Shown: positions 9,742 to 20,913 of the stretch, piece after piece | How positions within the stretch are numbered: the first letter of the stretch is position 1 | Layout of the letters: each line of letters opens with the position of its first letter | From: Paenibacillus sp. JCM 18996 | GTDB lineage: Bacteria; Bacillota; Bacilli; Paenibacillales; NBRC-103111 | Direction of reading: 5' to 3' | Assembly (NCBI GenBank): GCA_001313085.1 | Contig: BBFE01000013.1 | Coordinates: 15,545-79,544 of the forward strand | DNA: 64,000 nucleotides | Notes under the pieces: model-generated | What the model saw: only the letters and a program-made list of their open reading frames with translations | Database searches by the model: none | Told to the model about the DNA's origin: nothing | Position numbers and translations under genes: made by a program

Positions 9742-11845
9742 ATGACAGGACATTTGGACGGGGACAACACAGGACGCCGGATGGAGCAAATCCGGAACAA
9801 GCTGTCGCTGCTTCCCGATTCGCCAGGCTGTTATCTGATGAAGAACAAAGACGGAGTCATCATCTACGCGGGAAAGGCCAAGGTGCTGAAGAACCGGGTC
9901 CGCTCCTATTTTACGGGAAGCCATGACGCAAAGACCCAAAGGCTGGTCGGGGAAATTTGCGATTTCGAATATATTATTACCGCCTCTAATATGGAGGCCC
10001 TGATTCTCGAGTGCAACCTGATTAAGAAGTATAAGCCGCGTTACAACGTGCTGCTGAAGGATGACAAATCCTTCCCTTATATCAAAATCACGCACGAAGA
10101 GCACCCCCGCCTGGAGGTGACGAGGAAAGTGGTGAAGGATAAGGCAAATACTTCGGGCCTTATCCGAACGCTTTTGCGGCCCAGCAGACGAAGAAGCTTC
10201 TGGACCGGCTGTTTCCGCTGCGCAAGTGCAGGACTCTGCCGACAAAGTCTGTCTGTACTATCATATCGGACAGTGTCTCGGGCCTGCGTGCAGGAAGTGT
10301 CTGCCGAGAGTAACGAGCAGATGGTGCAGGAAATTAACCGTTTCCTGAGCGGCGGCCATGAGCAGATCAAATACGAGCTTATGCGCAAAATGGAGGCCGC
10401 TGCGGAAGAGCTGAACTTCGAACGCGCAAAAGAGATGCGCGACCACGTAATCGCCATAGACGCCGTGATGGAGAAGCAGAAGATCAACAGCGCGGACGCG
10501 AAGGACCGGGATGTGTTCGGGTATGCGGTCGACCGGGGCTGGATGTGCGTTCAGATTCTATATATGCGCCAAGGCAAGCTGGTGGAGCGGCATGCCTCGT
10601 TCTTCCCGTACTACGGTGAGGAATACGAGGATTTTATGTCTTATGTGACGCAGTATTACAGCGATAATCCGGCTCTGCCGAAGGAGATATTCCTTCCGAG
10701 TCCGGTCAAAGAGTCGGAAGCCGCCGAGAGTGAGGATGCCGGTGAAAGTGCGGAAGCCGTTGAGAGTGCAGAATCCGCCGAAGATGCGGAGGCCACAGAC
10801 AGGATATTAGCGGAGCAACCCGACGCATCCGAAACTTCGGAGGAATCCAAGCGGGATGAACGTGAAGCTCTTCAAAGTTGGCTGAAGGTAAAGGTGTTTA
10901 TTCCCCGGCGGGGCTTGAAGAAGCAGATGGTGAAAATGGCGGATGACAACGCCCGGATGGCGCTGGAGGAACGCTTCCGCTTAATGGAGAAGGACGAGCG
11001 GAGGACGGTCAAGGCTGTCGAGGGGCTCGGACAGTGGCTTGGAACTGGCGCGATCCGCCGGATTGAGGCTTTTGACAACTCCAATATCCAGGGGACGAAT
11101 CCGGTGTCGGCGATGGTGGTGTTTACGGACGGCAAGCCGGATAAAAAAGGAATACCGCAAATACAAAATCCGCACCGTGCAGGGTCCCGACGATTACGAG
11201 ACGATGCGGGAGGTGATACGCCGCCGGTATGAACGGGTGCTGAAGGACAATCTGCCGATGCCGGATCTGGTGGTCGTCGACGGAGGCAAGGGGCAGATTT
11301 CCGCTGCCGTCGACGTTCTGGAGAATGAGCTGGGCTTGTTTATCCCGGTGTGCGGACTGGTCAAAGACGCGAAGCATAAAACCGCCGAGCTGATGACGGG
11401 GGATCCGGCTGAAGTGGTGCCGCTGCCCAGGGACAGCCAGGAATTTTATTTAATGCAGCGGATCCAGGACGAGGTGCACCGTTTCGCCATCTCTTTCCAC
11501 CGCGATACGCGCGGCAAGTCGATGATCGCTTCCCGGCTGGACGAAATTCCGGGGGTCGGTGAAAAGCGTCGAAAAGCGATGCTGAAGCATTTTGGCTCGT
11601 TGAAACGGATAAAAGAAGCTTCGGTGGAAGATTTTAGGGAAGTGGGCATCGGGGAAAAGCTGGCCGCGCAGATTCTGAGAGCGCTTCGCGTGACAGATTC
11701 GCAGGATGCGGCTGGCGGAGAGGAACGGTCGGAGCCTGCCGGGCCGCCGACACAAGTGGAGCCTGCCGGGCATACCGATGCTAAGCCTCCCGGAACTGCC
11801 GGATCGGCTGTACACGCCGGGCCTGACGAAGCGGAACGAACTTAG
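9742..11845 (+). CDS. uvrC: Excinuclease ABC subunit C, frameshifted, with acidic insertion
   Basis: Nuclease of nucleotide excision repair that makes both incisions around a lesion marked by UvrB. Domains in order: GIY-YIG nuclease ([19 protein letters not shown]), Cys-rich hinge ([15 protein letters not shown]), UVR motif ([17 protein letters not shown]), RNase H-like domain ([27 protein letters not shown]) and tandem HhH ([18 protein letters not shown]). Breaks near 10145, 10243, 10288 and 11150. Two oddities are an acidic Glu/Ser/Ala segment at 10705-10865 within the middle of the protein and a low-complexity Gly/Pro/Ala tail after 11700. The ATG at 9742 is preferred over 9733 because of spacing from AAAGGGG. 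Confidence 0.93.
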
Positions 11846-11919
11846 CGAGTCTGCCGGAGCTGCCGAACGCGGCTGAACCTAGCTATTTCACGGTACGGAA
11901 ACTCCCCGGCTGCTCTGGC

Positions 11920-11960
11920 CGAAGCAGAGGGAATGCGTACGAAGCATAGGGAATGCGTAA
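11920..11960 (+). repeat. Tandem pair of 20-bp repeats
   Basis: Two adjacent copies of CGAAGCAnAGGGAATGCGTA differ at one position. They lie between uvrC and ktrB, outside any gene. Confidence 0.7.
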
Positions 11961-11964
11961 CGCG

Positions 11965-11997
11965 CTGAAGGATACTTCGGTACCCTTCAGATCCTTT
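11965..11997 (+). terminator. UUCG-capped hairpin, probable uvrC terminator
   Basis: An 11-bp stem with one mismatch (CTGAAGGATAC / GTACCCTTCAG) closed by a TTCG tetraloop, followed by a short T-rich stretch (ATCCTTTTG). The T-run is weak, so it could be only a stable hairpin. Confidence 0.5.
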
Positions 11998-12076
11998 TGC
12001 TGTACATAGAACACATTGTTTATCCGCGAGCAAAGCGGGTAAATATATGCATTCCTTAACCCTTAGAGGTGATCTT

Positions 12077-13418
12077 TTGACTAAACGGGATAATCCTTTC
12101 TTACACCTTACCCCTCCCAGAATTCTGGTGTTGGGCTTTGCGGCCATCATTCTAATCGGCGCGTTTTTTATTATCTCTGCCCATCTCATCTACGGGGAAA
12201 CCGGTGTCCTTTATCAACGCTTTATTTACAGCTACTTCGGCTACATGCGTAACCGGGATTGGTGGTGGTGGACACAGGAAGAGACTTCACCGTTTTCGGC
12301 CAGATCGTCATTATGCTTCTTATTCAAGTGGGCGGCCTGGGCTTTATGTCTATGGCTACGCTGATTGCTTTTGTTATGAAAAAAAGAGGATTTCTCTGCG
12401 TGAGCGGCTTATTCTTCAGGAGGCGCTCAATCAAGGGAGCATAGAGGGGATTGTGCTGTTAATTCGCAAGGTCCTGATTTATTCTCTGACCATCGAGGGG
12501 ATAGCAGCGGTCATATTTGCCATCCGCTGGTCTTTTGACATGCCGGTCGGCAGAGCTGTTTATTATGGGATATGGCACGCCGTTTCGCTGTTTAACAATG
12601 CGGGTTTTGACCTGTTCGGCGAGTACCGGAGTTTGACCGGATATGCGGAGGATTTTGTCGTTAACTCGGTGGCGATGGCTGATCGTTCTTGGCGGCATAG
12701 GATTTGTGGTCATGGCGGAAGTAGTGGAATACAAGCGGTCTAGGCGCAGGCTGTCGCTCCATTCCAAAGTGGTGCTGGCTTCAACCGCTCTGCTCATCCT
12801 GGTCGGTGCGTGGTGATTTTTGTGTTTGAATATTCGAATTCCAGAACGCTAGGTCCTCTGAGTCCAGGCGGAAAGGTGCTCGCCGCGTTCTTTCAATCGG
12901 TCACGCCCCGGACAGCCGGAGCCAATACGGTGGATATCGGAGGAATGAGGCAGGCATCGCAGTTCTTCATCATTATACTGATGTTTATCGGAGCTTCTCC
13001 TGGCTCGACCGGCGGCGGGATCAAGACCACTACCTTCACGACCCTGGTCGGCGCTGTATTTGCAATGACCCGGGGCAAGGAGGATATCGTGTTCTTCGAA
13101 CAGCGCCTTGGCAAAGACAGGCTCTTGAAAGCCATAACAATAACTCTGCTCGCGCTTTTTTCTTGTGGTCTTTGTTGCATGGTGCTCTCCACAACGGAAC
13201 ATAAATCTTTTCTCGCCATATTGTTTGAGGTAACCTCTGCGTTCGGAACGGTGGGCTTATCGATGGGCATTACCACGTCCCTGACCTTATTCGGTAAAAT
13301 AATGATTATTTCGATGATGTTTATCGGCAGGCTGGGCCCTCTCACGCTTGCTTATGCCCTGGGTCCGAAGGCGCAGAAAGAGCTGTTCAGGTATCCCGAA
13401 GGAAAAAAATTACAATAG
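12077..13418 (+). CDS. ktrB: Potassium uptake membrane subunit KtrB (TrkH/KtrB family), frameshifted
   Basis: Ion-conducting subunit of the sodium-dependent KtrAB potassium uptake system. The chain has four pore repeats; visible selectivity-filter segments include SATCVTG(I), NNAGFDLFG, SVTPRTAGANT and TSAFGTVGLSMG, each with the conserved Gly. Corrected length about 447 residues. Breaks near 12198, 12260, 12385, 12680 and 12812. I chose TTG at 12077 because GAGGTGAT lies 8 bases upstream; the in-frame ATG at 12047 has no ribosome site. ktrA follows after 17 bases, so the two form an operon and a functional complex. Confidence 0.9.
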
Positions 13419-13435
13419 GTTAGGAGGCGGCAGCC

Positions 13436-14102
13436 GTGAAATCGCAGTTTGCTGTAATCGGTTTGGGGCGTTTTTGGAGGCAGTTTGGCTAGAGAGCTTA
13501 CCACCCTCGGCTATGAAGTGCTTGGAATCGACAGCGATGAAGAAATGGTGGAGGAGATGAAGAATCACCTCACTCACGTCGTAATAGCGGATACGACGGA
13601 CGAAGAGGTTCTCCGCGCCATAGGGATACGGAACTTTGACGTTGTTGTGGTAGCGATCGGGGACGATATTCAGGCGAGCATCATGACCTCGATTTTGTTA
13701 AAAGATCTTGGAGTCCGGCATGTGGTGGTCAAAGCGGCGTCCGAGCTGCAGGGAAAGGTGCTGCAAAAAATCGGCGTCGACCGGGTCATTTTCCCGGAGA
13801 GGGACATGGGCGTGAGGGTGGCGCATCAGCTGGTTTCACCGAATTTGCTGGATTATATCGAGCTGTCGAAAGAATATACGATCGCGGAGCTTTCGGTTCC
13901 GAGACGCCTGGACGGGACAACGCTGAAGGACCTGGACGCGCGGGCCCGTTTTGGCTGCAATGTGGTCGCCATTAATAAAGGCGAGAGGCAAGGCGTGATT
14001 ATTGCACCAAGCGCTGAGGATGTTCTGCATGAAAATGATCTTCTCGTACTGATCGGAACGAATGAGCAGATTGCGGACTTTGAGAGGGAAATGATTCTGT
14101 AA
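13436..14102 (+). CDS. ktrA: Potassium uptake regulatory subunit KtrA (RCK), frameshifted
   Basis: Cytoplasmic RCK protein that gates KtrB on binding ATP/ADP and, in related proteins, c-di-AMP. The N-terminal Rossmann domain starts KSQFAVIGLGRFGGSLAREL, with the GxGxxG nucleotide motif restored once one extra T in the run at 13471-13475 is removed; the acidic end of the second strand is GIDSDEE. The C-terminal RCK_C domain covers ELSVPRRLDGTTLKDLDAR to the end. The GTG at 13436 follows TAGGAGG. Corrected length about 222 residues, standard for KtrA. Confidence 0.92.
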
Positions 14103-14161
14103 ATTGTCAGGCTGCCGGCAGCAGGTGTCTGCGTCAAAATTTCCTGATTGGAGAGAAGCCG

Positions 14162-15432
14162 ATGGAAAACCCGGTATTACACGATGTGCAGCATATTCTG
14201 TATCTGCTTCTGCTTATTCTGGTACTCGGCATGGTGTTCGGGAAGCTGTCAGAATGGCTGCGTTTGCCGGATGTGGCCCTTTTCCTGGTGGCGGGGATCG
14301 CCGCCGGACAGGCGTTTCACTGGATCGATGTGCCCGGAACATCCTTCATGAACCAGTTCATTCTGACAGTCGGGTCCGCCTTGATCCTGTTTGACGGAGG
14401 GAGGAATATCCACCTTTCAGGATTGAAAAAGGTATGGCTCACGGTCAGCCTGCTTAGCGTTCCCGGCGTGGCTGCGACGTGTGCGGTAACAGCTGCGGCC
14501 GCCCACTGGCTCCTTGGCCTGCCCTGGATATACGCGGTGCTGCTCGGGGCGATCATTTCTTCAACCGATCCCGCGACCTTGATTCCCGTGTTCAAGCAGG
14601 TAAAAATCCGCGAAAAAAAAGTAAGGGTGGCGGTGGAGAGCGAGTCCGCTTTTAATGACGCGACCGGCTCGATCCTTACTTTTTTTCCGTGCTTGGGATC
14701 ATCGTCGGCGGGGAGTCGATTTCTTTGGGCGGGGGCATCCTCGATTTCCTGAAAACCGCTTTGGGCGGCATTGCTGTGGGTGTCATCGTGGGGTATGCGC
14801 TCTCATTTCTGGCGGGACATCCCAAACTGGGCCACTTCCGGGCGTATGCGGCTTTGATGATGATAACGGCGGCTTTGGGAGCTTATTTGCTTGGGGATCT
14901 GCTGCATGTCAGCGGGTTTATGGCTACCTTTGCCGCGGGTTTGATATGGGGGAATGCCATCTGTTCCGTCTGGAAATGAAAGAAGAGCTGGAGGAGATGG
15001 GCCATTTTGCCGAAAATATTACGGTAATGATGCGCATGCTCATTTTTTGTGCTGCTCGGCAGCCAGGTGAACTTCACGCTGATTCTGGCTTACTTGTGGC
15101 CAAGCCTTGGCATCATCCTCGTGTTTATGTTCATTGCAAGGCCTCTGACGGTACTCATCAGCGCGCTGCCGGACCGAAGTGCCGGATGGACGTGGAAGGA
15201 AATCGCGTTTATGTTCTGGGTAAGGGAGACGGGGGTTATCCCGGCGGCGCTCTCTGGCATGGTGGCCGGTATGGGGGTGAAGCACGCGGACCTTATCTCG
15301 TCGGTCACGTTTATGGCGGTGCTGCTCACCATCCTGCTGCAGGCCGGCACGACCGGTTTGCTTGCGCGGAAGCTGGGGCTGGAAGCGGAAGGTGCCGCAT
15401 CTCAGGGCGGGGAGCAGGACTCTGGAGGTTGA
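14162..15432 (+). CDS. CPA1-family monovalent cation/proton antiporter, frameshifted
   Basis: Multi-pass membrane antiporter that exchanges K+ or Na+ for protons. It shows the CPA1 pattern of about 12 helices with LFDGGRNIH, SSTDPATLIPVF and ESESAFNDATGSIL, the last holding the conserved Asn-Asp ion site. C-terminal helices include FWVRETGVIPAALSGMVAG. Corrected length about 423 residues, without the long cytoplasmic RCK tail found in some K+/H+ antiporters. Breaks near 14684, 14957 and 15048. It follows ktrA by 59 bases with an AGAGAAG ribosome site; co-location with KtrAB favours K+ export as the role, but ion choice is inference. Confidence 0.85.
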
Positions 15433-15507
15433 AGTGATTTACCTCATACCTGCAGATTTGCTTAGAAGCTAATTGAAAAAAGATGTATACGGCCGCCCGG
15501 CGGGTGC

Positions 15508-15555
15508 AAGACCGTTTTTTCAGCCAGTGAGAGGGCTGCTGCGGTCTTTTTTTTC
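15508..15555 (+). terminator. Rho-independent terminator after the ktr-antiporter operon
   Basis: AAGACCG pairs with CGGTCTT around an inner CAGCC/GGCTG stem; the hairpin is followed by eight Ts. Confidence 0.85.
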
Positions 15556-15628
15556 TTTTGTGTGGAGTACAAATTTAAATCTTGGCAACAGTATTCATGA
15601 CGGAATCAGATTTTCCTTTGGTTGATGT

Positions 15629-15642
15629 TGAAAACGCTTTTT
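15629..15642 (+). promoter_or_regulatory. Candidate CcpA cre site upstream of mtlA
   Basis: TGAAAACGCTTTTT matches the catabolite-responsive element core (TGNAAnCGnTnnCA) except at the last two positions, 77 bases before mtlA. Mannitol operons of bacilli are known CcpA targets. Confidence 0.4.
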
Positions 15643-15718
15643 TTCGTATCATTAGATCAGAAAGAACTTTGTCGAAACATGGCAAAGGAAATTATTAGTT
15701 TAAAAGGAGGGCATTCTA

Positions 15719-17160
15719 ATGAATACGACGGCAGCCCAGAAAAACGCGTCCGGAGATCTGAGAGTTCAGGTTCAGCGTTTCGGCCGTTTTTCTCAGCGGT
15801 ATGGTCATGCCTAACATCGGCGCGTTCATCGCCTGGGGTTTGATTACCGCTTTATTTATACCGACAGGTTGGATTCCCAACGCCTATTTGGCTAAACTCG
15901 TAGGACCGATCATCACTTATTTGCTGCCTGTCTTGATAGGCTACACCGGCGGACAGATGATTCACGGTACGCGCGGCGGTGTCATAGGAGCCGTAACTAC
16001 CATGGGGGTCATCGTGGGAACGGATATTCCGATGTTTCTTGGAGCAATGATTGTCGGCCCGTTCTCGGCCTCGGTTCTGAAGAGATTCGACCGGGCAATT
16101 GAAGGCAAAATCCGTTCAGGGTTTGAAATGCTGGTCAACAACTTCTCTTCCGGGATCATCGGCGCGCTTCTTGCTTTGCTTGCTTACACCGTAGTAGGAC
16201 CTTTCGTGCAGGTGATCAGCAAAATGCTGGCGGCCGGGGTGCAGTTTCTGGTTAACGCAGGCTTGCTGCCTCTCGCTAACGTTTTGATCGAACCGGGCAA
16301 GATTCTGTTTTTTTGAATAATGCGATCAATCACGCGTGCTCAGCCAATCGCGCTGGAGCAAGCTTCGAGGACGGGAAAATCCATTTTGTTTATGCTTGAA
16401 TCCAACCCGGGTCCCGGACTTGGAGTCCTGCTCGCATATTGGCTGGTCGGCCGGGGCTCGGCAAAGCAATCGGCGCCGGGAGCGGCGATCATCCATTTCC
16501 TGGGAGGCATTCACGAGATTTACTTCCCTTATATTCTGATGAATCCGCGCTTGATCCTTGCCACGATCGCGGGGGGAGTGACAGGAACGTTTACCTTCTC
16601 GCTGTTTAACGCGGGGCTGGTTGCTACACCTTCTCCGGGAAGTATATTCGCTTATATCGCGATGGCGCCAAAAGGCGGCCTGCTGCCGATATTCAGCGGT
16701 GTAATTACGGCGACCGCCGTATCGTTCCTGATTTCGGCCCTGCTGCTGAAAACTTCGAGAAAAGACGCAGACGAAGATTTGGACCAGGCCACCGAAAAGA
16801 TGCGGCAAATGAAAGGCTCCGGCCAGACGGGAACGGCGGCAGCGGTGTCGGCTTCAGCATTGGAGGCAGACCCAAAGCCGAAATCGGAAATTAAAAAAAA
16901 TCGTCTTTTCCTGCGATGCCGGCATGGGTTCCAGCGCAATGGGCGCGTCCATCTTAAGAAAGAAAATGAAAGACGCCGGGGTAGACGTAACGGTGATCAA
17001 TACGGCCATCAGTGAAATTCCCAAGGACGCGGATCTCGTGATCACCCACAAATCGCTGACGGACCGCGCTAAAGCCCAACAGCCGCAGGCGGAGCATGTT
17101 TCGATCGATAACTTCATGAAAAGTCCGGAGTACGACGAGCTGGTTAAAAGATTGAGCTGA
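15719..17160 (+). CDS. mtlA: PTS mannitol transporter subunit IICB (MtlA), frameshifted
   Basis: Membrane component that imports D-mannitol and phosphorylates it to mannitol-1-phosphate. The IIC part starts after a short amphipathic leader ([20 protein letters not shown]) and contains [15 protein letters not shown], the family signature for sugar translocation. The IIB domain begins [19 protein letters not shown] with the phospho-accepting Cys, and ends YDELVKRLS. Corrected length about 480 residues. Breaks near 15792, 16312 and 16898, all one base extra in T- or A-runs. AAAAGGAGG precedes the ATG. First gene of the mannitol operon; the matching IIA is separate (mtlF). Confidence 0.95.
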
Positions 17161-17226
17161 TAATTGAAAATTTGAGCTAAACGCTGGCTGCGGCCAGCGT
17201 TATCTCCATATTGTCTGTGAGGAAGA

Positions 17227-19278
17227 ATGGCGATGAACTTTTCAAACCGGCACCGGCAAATTCTGGAGCTGCTGCTGGGCCGCAAGGATGAGATCACAGC
17301 AAGCGAAATTGCCGCGCACATCAAGGTCAGCACACGAACGATCCACAGAGAGCTGTCCGAATTGGAAAAGGAGCTGGCAAGCTTCGGGCTGGAGCTTCAT
17401 AAAAAAATCCGGAAAAGGCGTGCACATCGACGGTGCCGAGGAGAAGCTTGAGGCGATGCGGCAGCTGTTGATAGATCCTGGTTCCGTGGAATTTTCTCCC
17501 GATGAGCGTAAGGTCATGACGCTTTGCATGCTGCTGGAAGCAGATGAACCGGCAAAGCTTTACGCTTTGTCCCGCGACCTGAAGGTGACCGTACCCACCG
17601 TCACTTCCGATCTGGATGAGCTGGAAAATTTGATCGAGAAAAGCGGCCTTGCCCTGGTGAGGAAAAAAAGGTTATGGCGTGGAAGTCAGCGGTGCCGAAG
17701 AGAGCAAGCGGAATCTGATCTCCCGGCTTGCGAGAAATCATTTGGATGATTCCGACTTGTTCGGCACTTTGACCGGGAACAGGAGGAAGTCCGTAACGCT
17801 TAAGCTGCTCCAGATGGTCGGAAAGCAAAATATGATGAAAGTCGAAGACTCGTTATGGCAGCTGGAGGAGAAATGGCTTAACAAGCTGACGGAAGCAGAA
17901 TATACGGACCTTCTCATCCGGGTTTCGGTTGCGGTCGAGCGAATTCGAAAGGGCAAGCGGGTGGAAGGAAGCGGGACGACGGATCAAGAGAGCCGGGATC
18001 CTGCACTGCGGCAGGCCGTGCGTCAATTGGCGGAAACGCTGGACTTGGCTTTGACTGCGGAAGACTTCGCGTATCTCGTCAGGCTGCTGGAACCCAAGGC
18101 GGAGACGGATCCCAATCGGCTGCTGCTCCAGGATGATCTGGGTTTAATGGAGACCGTGCAAAGGTTAATAAATTATATCGAGGATAAGACGGACATTGCG
18201 TTCAGGGAAGACCGTTCGCTGCGCGAAGGATTGATCAACCACATGGAGCCTGCGCTGCTGAGAATGAAAGAAGATCACCCTGTACGCAATCCTCTTTTGG
18301 CACAGACAAGGAAAGACTACGCCTATTTGTTCGGCATTATTAGGGAAGCCGCAGATGAAATCTTGACGGGGATCGATGTGCCGGACGAGGAAATCGGATT
18401 TCTGGTGATGCACTTTGGAGCGTCCATGGAGCGGCTGAAGCAGTTTCGTCGTAATGTGAGGGCGATCCTGGTATGCACCAGCGGCATCGGTTCGTCGCAA
18501 ATGCTCGCCGTCCGGCTTGCCAGGAAGCTGCCACAGATCGACATCATCGGCCGCTCTTCCTGGTTCGAAGCCGTACGGATTCCGGAGGAAGAGTACGATT
18601 TAATCATCTCCACCGTCGACCTTCCTTTGGAGCCGGACCAGTACATTAAGCTGACTCCACTGCTGACAGAGGAAGAGACGGAGAGACTGCGGCATTTTAT
18701 CAATGAAGTGACTTTGAAGAAAAAAAACAAGAGGCGTTCCCGAAGCGCCTGCTGCAGATGAGCCTGCGGATGAGTGGCTGCGCAGCCTGCAGGCATACTT
18801 GAATGAAATTGTAAGGCTCATGGATACTTTCCAGGTATACACATTGGACCGCGGATTCTCCGATTTGCGGGAAACGCTGGAGACGGTATGCGGGCTTATT
18901 CAACAGGCCGGCATCATCGAAGATGTGGAGCCGGTCGTAGAGCTTTTGCTGGAACGGGAACGGCTGAGCAGCCAAGTGATTCCCGGCACGGGTCTTGCTC
19001 TTTTTTCACACTAGAAGCGAGCGGATCGGGAAACCTTCATTTTCTTTGTTCCGGTTAAGCCACGGCCTGCCTTTGCACAAGGACACTCCCGCTCAGGTCA
19101 AGCATCTTCTGCTTATGCTGGGTCCCCGGGAGCTGTCCAAAGAAAGCCTGGAAGTGCTGAGCGAAATCAGCTCCCTGCTGCTGCTGCCTGAATTGGTTGA
19201 GCTGATGGAAACAGGGACACAGAGCGAAATCAAGCATTTTATGTCCATGGAACTGGCAAGATTTTTTTCGAAAATAAA
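17227..19278 (+). CDS. mtlR: Mannitol operon transcriptional activator MtlR, frameshifted
   Basis: PTS-controlled activator of the mannitol genes. Order of domains: N-terminal HTH (SEIAAHIKVSTRTIHRELSE), a second winged helix (LSRDLKVTVPTVTSDLDELE), two PRDs with regulatory His residues (for example the segment GFLVMHFGASMERL), an EIIB-like domain with Cys in LVCTSGIGSSQMLA, and an EIIA-like domain with a His in LALFHTRSE. Phosphorylation of these by HPr and the mannitol EII sets activity. Breaks near 17404, 17668, 18722 and 19004. If the T-run at 19261-19267 is also one base long, the stop is about 19278; otherwise the frame runs to 19318 and overlaps mtlF. Confidence 0.9.
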
Positions 19279-19301
19279 ACGGAAACGGGGAGAAATTCAC
19301 C

Positions 19302-19740
19302 ATGAGCATCTTATCTAAAGAAAAAAATCAAGCTGAACATCAATGTCAAAGACAAATTCGAGGCCATCCGCATCGCCGGTCAGCTGCTGGTTGACGCAGG
19401 CCATGCCGCTCCCGCTTATGTAGATAAAATGATTGAAAGAGAGCAGTCGCTGTCCACATACATGGGCGCAGGTTTGGCTATACCCCACGGCACCCAAGAT
19501 TCCAAAGGAATGATCTCTTCCACTGGATTGTCGATCGTACAGATTCCCGCGGGCGTGGACTTCGGCGAGGGCGAGCCTGCTTACCTGGTCATAGGAATCG
19601 CAGCGTCGGGAGACGAGCATATGGGGATTTTGACCAATGTCGCTATGATCTGCTCCGAAGAAGAGAACATGGAGCGCATCCGCAGCGCGTCGACGCCCGA
19701 GGAAATGATTCAAATTTTCGAAAGAGGGCTGGAAGCATGA
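19302..19740 (+). CDS. mtlF: PTS mannitol transporter subunit IIA (MtlF), frameshifted
   Basis: Cytoplasmic phosphocarrier between HPr and the IIB domain of MtlA. The catalytic His is in [15 protein letters not shown], and the C-terminal part contains [20 protein letters not shown], typical of the fructose/mannitol IIA fold. Corrected length about 145 residues. One extra A in the run at 19321-19327 splits the first seven codons from the rest. The ATG at 19302 follows a GGGGAGA site. The stop overlaps the mtlD start by 4 bases (ATGA), pointing to translational coupling. Confidence 0.93.
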
Positions 19741-20895
19741 GGGCGGTTCATTTTGGCGCGGGAAATATCGGCAGAGGCTTTATCGGGCTTCTTTTGTCAC
19801 GCTCGGGATATGAGGTATGTTTCATTGATGTCAATGACTCGCTTGTAAACCTGCTGCACCAAAAAAAGGCGAATATACGGTTTCATTGGCGAACGAGTCG
19901 CAGGACCGGTTTACCGTAAGCGGCGTTTCCGCATTGGACGGCAAAGAACTGGAGGAGGTGGCGAAAGCCATCGCCCATGCAGATCTTGTCACCACCGCAG
20001 TAGGTGTCAACGTGCTGAAGCATGTTGCCGGAGCATCGCCAAAGGGATTGAGCTGCGTACGAAGCTGGATCTCGGGCCTCTTGCCGTCATTGCCTGCGAA
20101 AACGCGATCGGCGGCAGCAGTCAGCTCAAACAGCATGTTTACTCTCATTTGAGCGAGGAAATGCGGAGCGAGGCGGATAAAATCACCGCCTTTCCGGATG
20201 CCGCGGTAGACCGGATCGTTCCGATTCAGCATCATGAGGATCCTCTTCATGTAACTGTGGAGCCTTTTTATGAGTGGGTCATCGACCGTTCTCAAATGTT
20301 CGAAGGGTTTAAGCTGATCGAAGGGGTTCATTATGTCGATAATCTGGAGCCGTACATCGAGCGTAAACTGTTCACCGTGAACACGGGACACTGCTGCGCG
20401 GCTTATCTTGGATACGTGCATGGTTACACGACGATACAGGAGAGCATGGCCGACGGCGAAATCGCCGCCGAGGTGCGTCAAGTGCTGGAAGAGACGGGCG
20501 CGCTGCTGGTTAAGAAGTATGGCTTTGACAGCGGGGAGCATAAAGCATACATCGATAAAATCCTGGACCGCTTCCGCAATCCGTACTTGACGGACGAGGT
20601 TGTCCGCGTCGGGCGTTCTCCTATCCGCAAATTATCTCCCAACGACCGGCTGGTTCGTCCCGCTTTACAAGCGTTTGAGCTTGGTCTGAGCGCGGATCGC
20701 CTGGCACTCGCCATGGCTGCGGCCCTCCATTTCGATTATGCGGAAGATCCGGAAGCGGTTGAACTGCAGGCGGCGATCAAGGAGAAGGGGCTGCGGGAAG
20801 CCATTGCCCAATATACGGAAATACCGGCGAATCATCCGGTGCATGAAAACATCGTTCGTCAGTATGGACTCTTAAAGCCATCGCTTAACTCTTAA
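19737..20895 (+). CDS. mtlD: Mannitol-1-phosphate 5-dehydrogenase, frameshifted
   Basis: Oxidises mannitol-1-phosphate to fructose-6-phosphate with NAD+, linking the operon to glycolysis. The N-terminal NAD fold is plain ([14 protein letters not shown]); the polyol-dehydrogenase core includes VACEN-like [22 protein letters not shown], and the Lys/His catalytic region [17 protein letters not shown]. Corrected length about 385 residues. Breaks near 19863 (A7 run) and 20040. It overlaps mtlF by 4 bases, and ptsI begins 18 bases after its stop. Confidence 0.95.
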
Positions 20896-20913
20896 ACGGA
20901 AGGGGAATTCAAT

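Noticed and set aside
10656..10850. Serine/alanine-rich minus-strand frame within uvrC
   Set aside because: It is the antisense reading of the acidic UvrC insertion.
11846..12076. c-di-AMP (ydaO/yuaA) riboswitch upstream of ktrB
   Set aside because: Expected by context, but the conserved aptamer strings are absent; only direct repeats and a hairpin are seen.
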